Of a stretch of 64,000 nt of DNA, positions 1-9,616 are shown piece by piece. Both the position numbers and the translations under genes were made by a program. The stretch is from Chelativorans intermedius (GTDB lineage: Bacteria > Pseudomonadota > Alphaproteobacteria > Rhizobiales > Rhizobiaceae): NCBI RefSeq assembly GCF_025398255.1, contig NZ_JAODNW010000007.1, forward strand, positions 181,486 to 245,485, read 5' to 3'. The notes beneath the pieces are model-generated. The model did no database searches, was not told the origin of the DNA, and was given only the letters and a program-made list of their open reading frames with translations. The first letter of the stretch is position 1; each line of letters opens with the position of its first letter.

Positions 1-80
1 GGGGAGAAAAGGAAGACAAGAACCAGATGAACACACCGCAGGAAACCTCCACCTTCAGGGAACCAAGAAAGGGAACGGAC

Positions 81-1292
81 ATGATCAGAACAGGATTGCT
101 CGGCGCGGCCACGGCCGCCCTTCTGGCGGCCGCCTCAGCCACGGCGCAGGCGGACACGGCCATCACCATGATCCAGTGCGGCGACTCGCTGGCCGAGGGC
201 TATGACCGCTTCATTGCCGAGTGGGAGGAAAACAACCCCGGCTACACGGTCGATGTGGAGATCATCGGCTGGTCGCAGTGCCAGGAGAAGATCACCACCC
301 TGGCCGCCGCCGGCACGCCGGTGGGGCTGGCCTATGTCGGCTCGCGCACGCTGAAGCAGTTCGCCGAGAACGACCTCATCGTGCCCGTTCCAATGAGCGA
401 GGAGGAGAAGGCGTCCTACTATCCCAACATCGTTTCCACCGTCACCTATGACGGCACCCAATGGGGCGTTCCCGTCGCCTTTTCCACCAAGGCGCTCTAC
501 TGGAACAAGGATCTGTTCGCGCAGGCCGGCCTCGACCCGGAGACGCCGCCGAAAACCTGGCAGGAGCTCTACGACATGGCCGCGACAATCAAGGAAAAGA
601 CGGACGCGGCGGGCTACGGCCTTTCGGCCAAGACCTTCGACAACACCATGCACCAGTATCTGCACTGGGTGTACACCAACAATGGCCAGGTGATCGACGA
701 GAACGGCGAGATCGTGCTCGACAGCCCGCAGAACCTGGAGGCGCTCGCCTGGTACGGCAAGATGGTCGACGTCGCCCAGGAGGGGCCGACGGCCTATGAG
801 CAGGACGATCTGACCGCGCTGTTCAACGACCGGAAGGTCGCCATGATCCAGCAGGGCCCCTGGGTGCGCGTGCGCCTCAACGAGGAGCTCAACTGGGGCG
901 TGGCGCCCCTGCCGCTCGGCCCCCAGGCAAAGGGTCCCGGCACGCTGCTCATCACCGACAGCCTGGCCGTCTTCAAGGGCACCGGCTATGAGGACAAGGC
1001 GATCGACCTCGCCAAATGGCTGACCAACCCGGTGCACCAGTTCTTCTACGAGAAGACGCATGGCCTCACGCCGCTGCGCCCCGTGCCGGGTGTGGAGCAG
1101 ATGGTGGAGGAGGATCCCACCTGGAAGCCTTTCCTCGACGGCATCGCCTTCGGCGGGCCCGAGCCGCTTTTCACCGACTACAAGGCGTTCCAGAACGCCA
1201 TGATCGACATGGTGCAGGCGGTGGTGACGGGAACGAAGGAGCCCGAGGCGGCGCTCAAGGAGACCGCCGGGGAGATCGAAGCCTACAGGTAG
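81..1292 (+). CDS. Sugar ABC transporter substrate-binding protein
   Basis: Periplasmic solute-binding protein of a carbohydrate (CUT1, UgpB/MalE-like) importer, 403 aa. An ATG at 27 is in frame, but the ATG at 81 has a purine-rich ribosome site (GAAAGGGA) and begins a clean Sec signal peptide (residues 1-24, ending ATAQA), so 81 is preferred. The body shows family-1 binding-protein features: an early IxxWxxxNPG-like segment, a WNKDLF segment near residue 150, and a QQGPW segment near residue 260. The ATPase of the same class follows after 170 bp, but no permease genes lie between them; they may be left of the window. The substrate cannot be read. Nearby GH20 and ROK genes make an amino sugar or oligosaccharide plausible (inference). 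Confidence 0.88.
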   Translation: MIRTGLLGAATAALLAAASATAQADTAITMIQCGDSLAEGYDRFIAEWEENNPGYTVDVEIIGWSQCQEKITTLAAAGTPVGLAYVGSRTLKQFAENDLIVPVPMSEEEKASYYPNIVSTVTYDGTQWGVPVAFSTKALYWNKDLFAQAGLDPETPPKTWQELYDMAATIKEKTDAAGYGLSAKTFDNTMHQYLHWVYTNNGQVIDENGEIVLDSPQNLEALAWYGKMVDVAQEGPTAYEQDDLTALFNDRKVAMIQQGPWVRVRLNEELNWGVAPLPLGPQAKGPGTLLITDSLAVFKGTGYEDKAIDLAKWLTNPVHQFFYEKTHGLTPLRPVPGVEQMVEEDPTWKPFLDGIAFGGPEPLFTDYKAFQNAMIDMVQAVVTGTKEPEAALKETAGEIEAYR

Positions 1293-1307
1293 CCTGCACC
1301 GGCGATG

Positions 1308-1339
1308 GGCGAAGCCGCTGCCCGTGCTGCGGCTTCGCC
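1308..1339 (+). other. Stem-loop between binding protein and ATPase genes
   Basis: A perfect 11-bp inverted repeat (GGCGAAGCCGC and its complement) with a 10-base loop begins 16 bases after the binding-protein stop codon. No T-run follows, so it is not a standard rho-independent terminator. Such hairpins after binding-protein genes commonly protect the upstream mRNA and keep binding protein in excess over membrane parts. That role is inferred here. Confidence 0.5.
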
Positions 1340-1462
1340 GCCCGCGGCCGTCGCGCCGCGCAGCACGGATGGCAGAATGCAGGTTGATCGCGCAATCGAG
1401 ACGACATCGGTCCGCCACATCCCCCGCCCAGGGCGGCCGGGGACGGCGGCAAGTGAGGTGCC

Positions 1463-2596
<1,134 letters not shown>

Positions 2597-2613
2597 GCGG
2601 GAAAGCGCGGCGC

Positions 2614-3696
2614 CTACCAGACCATGCCGCGCGCCGCCACCTTCTCGACCCGTGTCACCACCCCGCCGCGGTGGAAGACCATCTCGTCGAACAGGTTGGA
2701 GACCACGCAGGTGTGATTGGGCACGATTCGGATCGTCTCGCCGATTGTGGGCCTCGCGTCCATGCAGCGCGACAGGTCCAGCACCCCGTGCTCTTCCGAA
2801 AGGCCGGTGATGGCGGCATCGGGATATTCGATCACGTGACCGAAATCGGCAAAGCCCAGAAGATCGGAGGTCAGCGCCTTTGAACCGGCGTCGATCACCG
2901 CCCGCTCGGCGGTCGGCCGCGAGACCACGGTGGCCAGGATGTGCATGGCGCAGTCGGCGAGGGCGCAGTGCCCCGCGCGCACCATCGCCCGGTCGTTGTA
3001 GACATAGGTGCCGGCCCGGTGCTCCGTGGCGGAAGGCACCAGATGCGCCTCGAACAGGCTCGGCGTGCCGCCATTGCTGACGATGGGGCAGGCAAGGCCC
3101 TCGCGCGCGCAGAGCGCCGCGGCCTGCGACAGCCAGGCTTCCACCGCCGCCGCGCTTCGCGGCTTCGGATAGGTCATCAGCCCGCCGAAGCGCAGGCCGC
3201 CGCTGCCGGCGATCTGCCTGGCAAGCGCTGCGGCCTGCTGCGGCGTCTGCACCCCGCAGCGCCCGCCGCCCGTGTCGCACTCGACGAGCACCGCAAGCGG
3301 CCTTTCGGGCGAGAAGCGGCGTGCCAGCTCCTCGATCGCGATCGCGCTGTCGGCCGTGACCTTCAGCGCCCGGATGCGGCGATTGAGCGCGGCAAGCCGT
3401 TCGAGCTTCTCCGCGCCCAGGATGTTGTAGGTGATGAGAATGTCCTCGAAGCCGGCCGCGGCGAAGACCTCCGCCTCGCTCACCTTCTGGCAGTTGATGC
3501 CGGCCGCGCCCGCCATCCTCTGCGCTTCGGCCACGGCAATGATCTTGTGTGTCTTGATGTGCGGGCGGAACGCAAGGCCATGCGCGTCCATGTAGGCCTG
3601 AACGCGCGCGATGTTGGCCGCCATCACGTCCTCGTCGATGACCGGCCGTGGCGTCGAAAGGCTCAGGATGTGATTGCTGGGATGGGCCGAAATCAT
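2614..3696 (-). CDS. D-threonine aldolase / D-serine dehydratase-like PLP enzyme
   Basis: PLP enzyme of the alanine-racemase-N-terminal / DSD1 fold, 360 aa, expected to cleave D-3-hydroxyamino acids (D-threonine to glycine plus acetaldehyde) or dehydrate D-serine. The PLP-lysine segment RPHIKTHK is at residues 44-51. The C-terminal metal site of the family appears as PNHTCVVSN (H-x-C). The ATG at 3696 overlaps the stop of the upstream M81 gene by four bases (ATGA), which favours it over an in-frame upstream ATG at 3810. Co-translation with a peptidase suggests joint use of D-amino-acid-containing material. Aldolase versus dehydratase cannot be decided from sequence. Confidence 0.85.
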   Translation of the reverse strand: MISAHPSNHILSLSTPRPVIDEDVMAANIARVQAYMDAHGLAFRPHIKTHKIIAVAEAQRMAGAAGINCQKVSEAEVFAAAGFEDILITYNILGAEKLERLAALNRRIRALKVTADSAIAIEELARRFSPERPLAVLVECDTGGGRCGVQTPQQAAALARQIAGSGGLRFGGLMTYPKPRSAAAVEAWLSQAAALCAREGLACPIVSNGGTPSLFEAHLVPSATEHRAGTYVYNDRAMVRAGHCALADCAMHILATVVSRPTAERAVIDAGSKALTSDLLGFADFGHVIEYPDAAITGLSEEHGVLDLSRCMDARPTIGETIRIVPNHTCVVSNLFDEMVFHRGGVVTRVEKVAARGMVW

Positions 3697-5168
3697 GCCG
3701 AAGCAGCCTCCTGATCGTGCGGGTTCTCCACCATCGGCCAGATGTCGCGCCGCGCCTTCCGATAGGGCGTCCTTGCCGGATCGTTGGGATAGGGCGTGCC
3801 GGCGGCGCAATAGATGATCTTCGTGGCGATGCGGGAAAAGGCGCTGTAGAAATGGTTGGTCGATTTGATGACGAGGATCTTCTTCGTGCGCGGGTCGATG
3901 CCCATCACCTCGAAAAGGCTGGGATCGAAGCTTTGCGCGCGCGTCGTGTTGAGAACGATGTCGATCCCGGCCAGCCGGATATGGGCGGCATCGCCGAAGG
4001 GCGCCAGGCTTTCGCCGAAGCGCATCTGGGCATTGCGCACCAGCCGCACCACCTCAACATGCCCGTCGACGGGATCGCCCGTTCCCCGTGCCGATTTCGC
4101 GCCGAAGCGCAGCGGAATCTCCGCTCCCTCGCCCGCCGCCATGCAGATCTGAACCGCGATGGGGTCCCATATGGTGCCGACGGCGGCATCCTTCGCGCCG
4201 CGGCGCAGCAGCTCGGCCAGCACGATGGTGGCATCTCCCGCCGTGCCGCCGCCCGGATTGTCCCACATGTCGGCAATGACGACCGGCCCTTCCGGCGCGG
4301 CCAGCGCTTCCGCCACCGCGTCCTTCTCGTCCACCTGCGGCATGAGAAAGGAGCCGCGCTTGGAAAACAGCTCCATGCCGAGCTCGCGTGCCAGCCGTGC
4401 TCCCTTCTCCGCCTTGCCGTTGCTGACGCAGATGATCTTGGTGCCCATTTCGGGCACATCGCCCGCCATGAAACCGTGGATGACCGAGAGGGACAGGATG
4501 TCGGGGTCGCGCGCCTCGATCTGCGTCAGCCGGTCCACGAAGGAGCGCATGGGCTCGCGCGAGGTGGGGAAGACGTCGATCATGCGGCAGTCGAAGACGG
4601 ACATGACGGGCCTTGCCCGCCCCTCCAGCGCTGCCACCGCGATGCGCCAGAGGTCCTCCGCGCGCTCCACGAAATCGGTATGCGGAAATTCCTTGAACGC
4701 AACGAAGAAATCGGCGAGCGCCGTGCGCTTTGCCGTCAGATGGCTGTGCGGGTCGAGTTCGGCGCACAGCAGAACGTCGGGGCCGATGATCTCGCGGATG
4801 CGGGCCAGAAGGTCGCCTTCCGGGTCGTCATAGCCGTTCGCGACCATGGCGCCGTGCAGACCCAGCACCACGCCATCGACCGGCATGGCGGCCCTGAGCT
4901 GCTCCACGATCTCGTCGCGCAGCTCTTCATAGGTTTCGCGGTTGATGAGCCCCGCCGGATCTGCCCAGGCGGCTGTTCCCTCGATCAGCGTCCAGCCCTT
5001 CCGGGCCGCCACCCCGCGCCCGACGGTGATGGGTGCCGTGCAAAGCGTCGGCGTCGGCGGGTGCCGGCCCGGCGGTGCGTAGAGCGAAGCCTCGAAAGCC
5101 CGGCGGTCGATGCAGATGGGCGAAAACGTGTTGGTCTCAGTGGCAAGTGCAGCGGTGAACAGACGCAC
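3693..5168 (-). CDS. M81 family metallopeptidase (MlrC-like)
   Basis: 491-aa protein of the MlrC family, whose founding member finishes degradation of the cyclic peptide microcystin. It has the DUF1485-type N-terminal domain (MRLFTAALATETNTFSP start, LHGAM at 104-108, ELDPHSH at 137-143 with likely zinc ligands D139 and H141) and the MlrC C-terminal domain (DNPGGGTAGD). Most rhizobial members have nothing to do with microcystin and probably act on small unusual peptides or amides. It is translationally coupled to the aldolase-like gene by an ATGA overlap; 30 bp separate it from the upstream small gene. The true substrate is unknown. Confidence 0.88.
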   Translation of the reverse strand: MRLFTAALATETNTFSPICIDRRAFEASLYAPPGRHPPTPTLCTAPITVGRGVAARKGWTLIEGTAAWADPAGLINRETYEELRDEIVEQLRAAMPVDGVVLGLHGAMVANGYDDPEGDLLARIREIIGPDVLLCAELDPHSHLTAKRTALADFFVAFKEFPHTDFVERAEDLWRIAVAALEGRARPVMSVFDCRMIDVFPTSREPMRSFVDRLTQIEARDPDILSLSVIHGFMAGDVPEMGTKIICVSNGKAEKGARLARELGMELFSKRGSFLMPQVDEKDAVAEALAAPEGPVVIADMWDNPGGGTAGDATIVLAELLRRGAKDAAVGTIWDPIAVQICMAAGEGAEIPLRFGAKSARGTGDPVDGHVEVVRLVRNAQMRFGESLAPFGDAAHIRLAGIDIVLNTTRAQSFDPSLFEVMGIDPRTKKILVIKSTNHFYSAFSRIATKIIYCAAGTPYPNDPARTPYRKARRDIWPMVENPHDQEAASA

Positions 5169-5198
5169 CCTTTCGGCCTTTCTTCTTGCTGTGCACCG

Positions 5199-5690
5199 TC
5201 ACGAGGCGCCCATCGGGTGGGGAAGATAGCCGGTGAAACCGGCAATCTTCCATCTGCCCTGGTGCAGGCGGCAATAATAGAGCGTCTGCCACTTCAGAAT
5301 GTCGCGGGTGCCGTCTGCAAGCTGGATGCTGCCATCGAACTTCTTGCGCGCCAGCGCCGTCTCGCCCTCGATCTCGATGTCCTCCAGCGTGGTGGTGGCA
5401 AAGAGCGCGGCCCTCGGGTCCTCGCCATAGCTGCGGGCCGCAAACGCCCGCGCCTGGCGCAGCCACTCGTCGCGATAGGCGGCAAGGGTGGGAAAGTTGA
5501 GGCGCCACAGGTCGGGATTCTCCTTGCCGCAGGCGTCGATGCCGATGAAGCCGTCCTGTATGAAATCCTCCGCGACCATGTTCCAGTCGGTGGCGAGGAA
5601 GGCGTCGATGTCGCGTTCGACCAGCATGGTCCAGATGGCATGGCGGGCGGTGTCGGAGCCGGGAAACGGGTTGGCGAAGGGATCGCGCAT
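5199..5690 (-). CDS. Small NTF2/SnoaL-like hypothetical protein
   Basis: 163-aa soluble protein with no signal peptide or membrane segment. The pattern of an N-terminal helix (ARHAIWTMLVERDIDAFLA), a conserved W near residue 37, and C-terminal strands (LKWQTLYYCRLHQGRWKIAG) resembles the NTF2-like cone fold, where the last strand carries an RWKI-type motif. Such proteins can be enzymes or binding pockets, and no catalytic dyad is evident. It is first in the minus-strand group with the M81 and aldolase genes and diverges from the RpiR gene, so it may belong to the same catabolic unit. Function unassigned. Confidence 0.7.
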   Translation of the reverse strand: MRDPFANPFPGSDTARHAIWTMLVERDIDAFLATDWNMVAEDFIQDGFIGIDACGKENPDLWRLNFPTLAAYRDEWLRQARAFAARSYGEDPRAALFATTTLEDIEIEGETALARKKFDGSIQLADGTRDILKWQTLYYCRLHQGRWKIAGFTGYLPHPMGAS

Positions 5691-5746
5691 CTAAATTCTT
5701 TTCATAAATTCCGCTTTGTTATAGCCAAAATCGCTTCTGTGTGGTG

Positions 5747-5757
5747 AATTGTCAATT
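5747..5757. promoter_or_regulatory. 11-bp dyad in divergent promoter region upstream of rpiR
   Basis: AATTGTCAATT is a perfect odd-length palindrome in the 220-bp AT-richer gap between the divergent NTF2-like and RpiR genes. It reads TTGACA on the minus strand, so it could be a -35 element, an operator, or both. The same 12 bases (with a leading G) recur at 58749-58760 in another divergent promoter region. A role as an RpiR operator is a guess. Confidence 0.35.
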
Positions 5758-5910
5758 GATGCAGAAAATAATTTGCGTAGATGGCACCCTGTCTTCCCTG
5801 GCCCGAGGCGATGGCGGCGGATCCCAGACCGTCCCTGGCGGTTGGCGGCGGGATGGCAGGGGCCGCGCCCTGCGGGGGCGGTTGGCGGAAGCAGAGCCGG
5901 GGAGGCGCGC

Positions 5911-6774
5911 ATGGACATTCTGATGATGCTGCAGGAGCGCAGGGACCAGCTTTCCCAGGCCGAGCAGCGCATCGCGGACATCCTGTTCGACGATTTCGAT
6001 TTCGCGGTCAATGCCTCGATCATCGAACTTGCCAGAAGGGTGGAGGTCTCGCCGCCCACGGTCACGCGCTTCTGCCGCAGGCTCGGCTGCCAGAGCTTCT
6101 CCGACTTCAAGGTGCGCCTGGCCAAGACATCCTTCATCGGCGCGCGCTATCTCAATCCCGAGGCCAGGGCCGCCTCTCCCGCCGAGGTTGCCGAGGACAT
6201 CGTCAGCAAGGCGCAGTCGGCGCTCTTTTCCTTCCACCGCGCGCTCGATGTCGCGCGGCTGGAACAGGCGGCCGAGCGGATTGCCGCAGCGCCGATGATC
6301 TATGCCTTCGGCTCCGGCGGCAATTCCTCGATGATTGCCAACGAGATCCAGAACCGCCTCTTCCGGCTCGGCCTGCGGGTCTCCGCCAGCACCGACCACG
6401 GCATGCAGCTCATGCTGGCGGCCGCCGCCCAGCCCGACGACGTGCTGGTCGGCTCCTCCTTCTCCGGCCGCAATGCGGAGCTCGTGCGCGCCTTCCGCCT
6501 CGCCCAGGACGGCGGCGTCTTCACCATCGCATTCACCCAGAGCGAAAGCCCGCTCGCCGAGGCGGCGGACCTGACCGTGCCGGTGGACCTGCCGGAGGGA
6601 AGCAACATCTACAGACCGACATCGACACGCTACGCCTATCTGGCGCTGGTCGATATCGTCGCCAACATCGTCGCCTACCGCATCCGCGATCATGCGGCGG
6701 TGACGTTGAGGCGCATCAAGAAGGAACTCGTCACCCACAGGGACGAGGACGACCGCCAGCCGCTGGGCGACTGA
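5911..6774 (+). CDS. MurR/RpiR family transcriptional regulator
   Basis: Sugar-phosphate-sensing regulator, 287 aa. Residues 1-77 form the RpiR helix-turn-helix (LSQAEQRIADILF, VSPPTVTRFCRRLG). Residues about 115-250 are a SIS domain (FGSGGNSSMIANEI) that binds phosphosugars, typically MurNAc-6-P, GlcNAc-6-P or glucosamine-6-P. An in-frame start at 5749 would add 54 atypical residues, while the ATG at 5911 has GGGGAGG at proper spacing. It lies directly ahead of the hexosaminidase gene and near a ROK kinase, so control of amino-sugar or muropeptide catabolism is the natural inference. Confidence 0.9.
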   Translation: MDILMMLQERRDQLSQAEQRIADILFDDFDFAVNASIIELARRVEVSPPTVTRFCRRLGCQSFSDFKVRLAKTSFIGARYLNPEARAASPAEVAEDIVSKAQSALFSFHRALDVARLEQAAERIAAAPMIYAFGSGGNSSMIANEIQNRLFRLGLRVSASTDHGMQLMLAAAAQPDDVLVGSSFSGRNAELVRAFRLAQDGGVFTIAFTQSESPLAEAADLTVPVDLPEGSNIYRPTSTRYAYLALVDIVANIVAYRIRDHAAVTLRRIKKELVTHRDEDDRQPLGD

Positions 6775-6943
6775 GGGATGGCCTCGTTTCTTGAAGACGT
6801 CCGTCGCCGGGTGGCGCTTCCGCATCGAGCGGGGTCTCCGGTGCTCCACCGTTCGCCCCGCACCCGGCGCGCCGGAAACCGGATGTCGGCCGCCCCTGCC
6901 GCCGAGGCGATCCTTTCGATCCTGCCGATAGTCGAGGTTTGCG

Positions 6944-8863
6944 ATGCCCGTCGCCCCTTTCCGCGTGGAATGTTCCTGGATGCCGGTCGAGAATGCGAAC
7001 GGCCGCTTCACATTCACCCTCTTCAACCTGTCGGGCGAGGCGATGCGCGATTTCAGATTCGCCTACACCTCGCTCACCCGCACCGCCGAAGAACACCGCT
7101 GCGGCAACGCCACGCTGCTTCGCCGCCACGCCAATTTTCACCAATACGCGCCACCGGCGGGCTTCGAGCTGGCGTCCGGCGGTGCGTGGACCTTCACGGT
7201 CGAGGGGCTCACGCGCCCGGCCGTTCACCGCACGGACGGCGTCAAATCCGCCTATGTAACCCTGGCAGACGGGCGCCATCTGCCCGTCGCCTTCGGCGAC
7301 CTCATGTTGGAAATGGGGGAGAGCGCGCCGCCGCCGCCGCTCCTGCCCGAGGGGCGGGTTGCACAGCCCTTCGCCCTGCTGCCCTGGCCGGCGGCCTGCA
7401 GGCTCGAGCCCGGTCAGGATGTTCCCGTAGCCCTCTATCCCGAAGTCGGCACGCCGGGCGGCAGCCTGCAGGCCGTGTCCGAGGTGCTGTCGCTCTTCCA
7501 TCGGCTTTTCCCCAACGATCATGTTCCCTTCAGCCTTGCACGGGTGCCTGCGGGGCGGGCGCTCGCTCTTCGGGAGCGCCAGGATCTTGCGGCGCAAGCC
7601 TACACGCTCGACATCGCTCCCGAGAAGATCGTCCTCGGCTTCGGCGGGCCGGCCGGCCGGTTCTATGGCCTCGTCAGCCTTGCCCAGCTTCTGCATGGCG
7701 CGCGCAGGAACCCCGAACGCTTCCGCTTCCCCGCCGCCGGCGCGGTGGCGGACGCGCCGCGCCATGCCTGGCGCGGCGCGCATCTCGATGTCTCGCGCCA
7801 GTTCTTCCCCGTGGAGGATGTGCGCCGCTTCATCGACATCCTGGCCTGGAACAAGCTCAACGTCTTCCACTGGCATCTGACGGATGACGAGGCGTGGCGG
7901 ATCGAGATCAAGGCCTATCCGAGGCTCACGGAGATCGGCAGCCGGCGCAGCCCCGACGGTCCGCTGTTGCCCCAGCTCGGCGATGGCGCCGCGCCGCGCG
8001 GCGGATACTACACGCAGGGCGAGGTGCGGGCCCTGGTGGCCCATGCCGCGGCCCTGCATGTGGAGGTGGTGCCGGAGATCGACATACCCGGCCATTCGGA
8101 AGCCATGCTCGTCTCCCTGCCGGAGCTGGTGGACGGCCAGGAAGCGCCGGAGAGCTATTTCTCCGTCCAGGGCTATCCAAACAACGCGCTCAACCCGGCC
8201 GTGCCCTTCACCTATGAGGTGCTGGGCCGGGTGTTCGACGAGCTCGTGGCCCTGTTCCCCTCCCGCTACATCCATGTCGGCGGCGACGAGGTGGCCGAGG
8301 GGGCGTGGCTCGCCTCGCCGCTCGCCCGGGCGTTGATGGAGAGGGAGAACATCGCCGGCACCTCCGGCCTGCAATCCTTTTTCCTGCGCAGGATCAAGGC
8401 GATGTTGGCCGAGCGCGGGCGCCTGCTTGCGGGCTGGAACGAGGTTGCCCATGGCGGTGGGGTCGAACCCGAGGGAACGCTGCTGATGGCCTGGCAGAGC
8501 CCGGAGATCGGCATGGCGCTCGCCGAGCAGGGCTATGACGTCGTCATGACGCCGGGCCAGGCATATTATCTCGACATGGTTCAGGCGGATGCCTGGCAGG
8601 AACCGGGGGCAAGCTGGGCCGGCACCGTGCCGCCCCGCCGCACCTATGAATACGAGGCTGAGGGCGATTTCCCCGCCCGGCTGAAGGAACGGATGAAGGG
8701 CATCCAGGCCTGCATCTGGACCGAGAACTTCATCTCCAGGGCCTATTTCAACCATCTGGTCTTTCCGCGCCTGTGCGCCGTTGCCGAGGCGGCGTGGACG
8801 CCGCGCGCGGCAAAGGACTGGCAACGCTTCTGTGCGCTTGCGCCGCTTGCGCCGCGCCTTTGA
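6944..8863 (+). CDS. Beta-N-acetylhexosaminidase, GH20
   Basis: 639-aa glycoside hydrolase removing terminal beta-linked GlcNAc/GalNAc by substrate-assisted catalysis. An N-terminal carbohydrate-binding-like region and GH20b domain precede the GH20 barrel. The barrel begins at WRGAHLDVSRQFFP and has NVFHWHLTDD, VPEIDIPGHSEA and the catalytic pair D448/E449 inside HVGGDEV (444-450). Late barrel tryptophans are also present (AGWNEV, MAWQSP, CIWTENF). There is no signal peptide, so it should act in the cytoplasm on imported oligosaccharides. The start has a CGAGG-type site. It follows the RpiR gene by 169 bp and converges on cutC. Confidence 0.93.
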   Translation: MPVAPFRVECSWMPVENANGRFTFTLFNLSGEAMRDFRFAYTSLTRTAEEHRCGNATLLRRHANFHQYAPPAGFELASGGAWTFTVEGLTRPAVHRTDGVKSAYVTLADGRHLPVAFGDLMLEMGESAPPPPLLPEGRVAQPFALLPWPAACRLEPGQDVPVALYPEVGTPGGSLQAVSEVLSLFHRLFPNDHVPFSLARVPAGRALALRERQDLAAQAYTLDIAPEKIVLGFGGPAGRFYGLVSLAQLLHGARRNPERFRFPAAGAVADAPRHAWRGAHLDVSRQFFPVEDVRRFIDILAWNKLNVFHWHLTDDEAWRIEIKAYPRLTEIGSRRSPDGPLLPQLGDGAAPRGGYYTQGEVRALVAHAAALHVEVVPEIDIPGHSEAMLVSLPELVDGQEAPESYFSVQGYPNNALNPAVPFTYEVLGRVFDELVALFPSRYIHVGGDEVAEGAWLASPLARALMERENIAGTSGLQSFFLRRIKAMLAERGRLLAGWNEVAHGGGVEPEGTLLMAWQSPEIGMALAEQGYDVVMTPGQAYYLDMVQADAWQEPGASWAGTVPPRRTYEYEAEGDFPARLKERMKGIQACIWTENFISRAYFNHLVFPRLCAVAEAAWTPRAAKDWQRFCALAPLAPRL

Positions 8864-8890
8864 CGGCCCGGCCGCATGGCGGGCGGCCTT

Positions 8891-9616
8891 TCAGGCGGCC
8901 ATAAGGCGCCTCTTCAGCGCGCGGACCAGGCCGGCGTCCGTCCGCCGGTCCGCCTTCGGCTGGAAGCCGAGCGCGGCAAGGCGCGGATCGGGAGATGCCT
9001 CCGCCACGGAGCAGGAGGCGTGGATTTCACCCACCGGCAACCGCGCCAGCAGGGTGTCCACCGTCTCCGGCCTTATCCCCGCCCCCGGCATGATGGCAAT
9101 GCGCCCGCCGGCCAGCGCAACCGTTTCTTGCAGCGTGTCGAGGCCCTGCAATGCCGTGGGCGCGCCGCCGGAGGTCAGGATGCGCTCGAAACCGAGGGCA
9201 ACCGCCGTCTCGATGGCCTGAGCGCGCTCGGAAACGAGGTCGAAGGCCCTGTGCAGCGTGGTTCCCAGCCCCGCCGCGCGCGCCATCAGCAGCCGCAGCG
9301 CCGACTGGTCGAGGCGTCCGTCGCGCCCCACGGCGCCGAAGACGACGCCGGCGAGCCCGGCATCCCGCGCTGCCTCGATGTCGCGTGCCATCACCTCCAG
9401 CTCGGCTTGCGAATAGGCAAAATCGCCCGCCCGCGGGCGGATCATGGCATAGACCGGCACGGGCGCCCCGGCCGCTGCCGCCACGAGCCCCGCCGAGGGC
9501 GTGAGGCCGCCCGCGCACAGCGCGCTGCAGAGCTCGATTCGGTCCGCCCCGCCCTCGATGGCGGCGGCAAGCCCGCACGGGCTGTCGACACACACTTCAA
9601 GCAGGATGTCGCGCAT
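8891..9616 (-). CDS. cutC: CutC family protein
   Basis: 241-aa TIM-barrel protein of the CutC family. The first strand is LLEVCVDSPCGLAAA, followed by GADRIELCSAL and the family motifs GGLTPSAG, MIRPRAGDF and TLHRAFD. CutC was named for copper tolerance in E. coli, but later work questions direct copper handling, and in many genomes it sits in amino-sugar or glycan clusters as here. It overlaps the end of the ROK kinase gene by 20 bp, so the two are surely co-translated. That context favours a metabolic role over copper homeostasis (inference). Confidence 0.9.
   Translation of the reverse strand: MRDILLEVCVDSPCGLAAAIEGGADRIELCSALCAGGLTPSAGLVAAAAGAPVPVYAMIRPRAGDFAYSQAELEVMARDIEAARDAGLAGVVFGAVGRDGRLDQSALRLLMARAAGLGTTLHRAFDLVSERAQAIETAVALGFERILTSGGAPTALQGLDTLQETVALAGGRIAIMPGAGIRPETVDTLLARLPVGEIHASCSVAEASPDPRLAALGFQPKADRRTDAGLVRALKRRLMAA

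Noticed and set aside
135..1418. Minus-strand open frame of 427 codons over the sugar-binding protein
   Set aside because: The plus-strand gene has a signal peptide and family motifs; the antisense product has neither.
6775..6943. Small coding frame between the RpiR regulator and GH20 gene
   Set aside because: The open frame here runs on as an Arg/Pro-rich shadow of the GH20 gene with no start site of its own.
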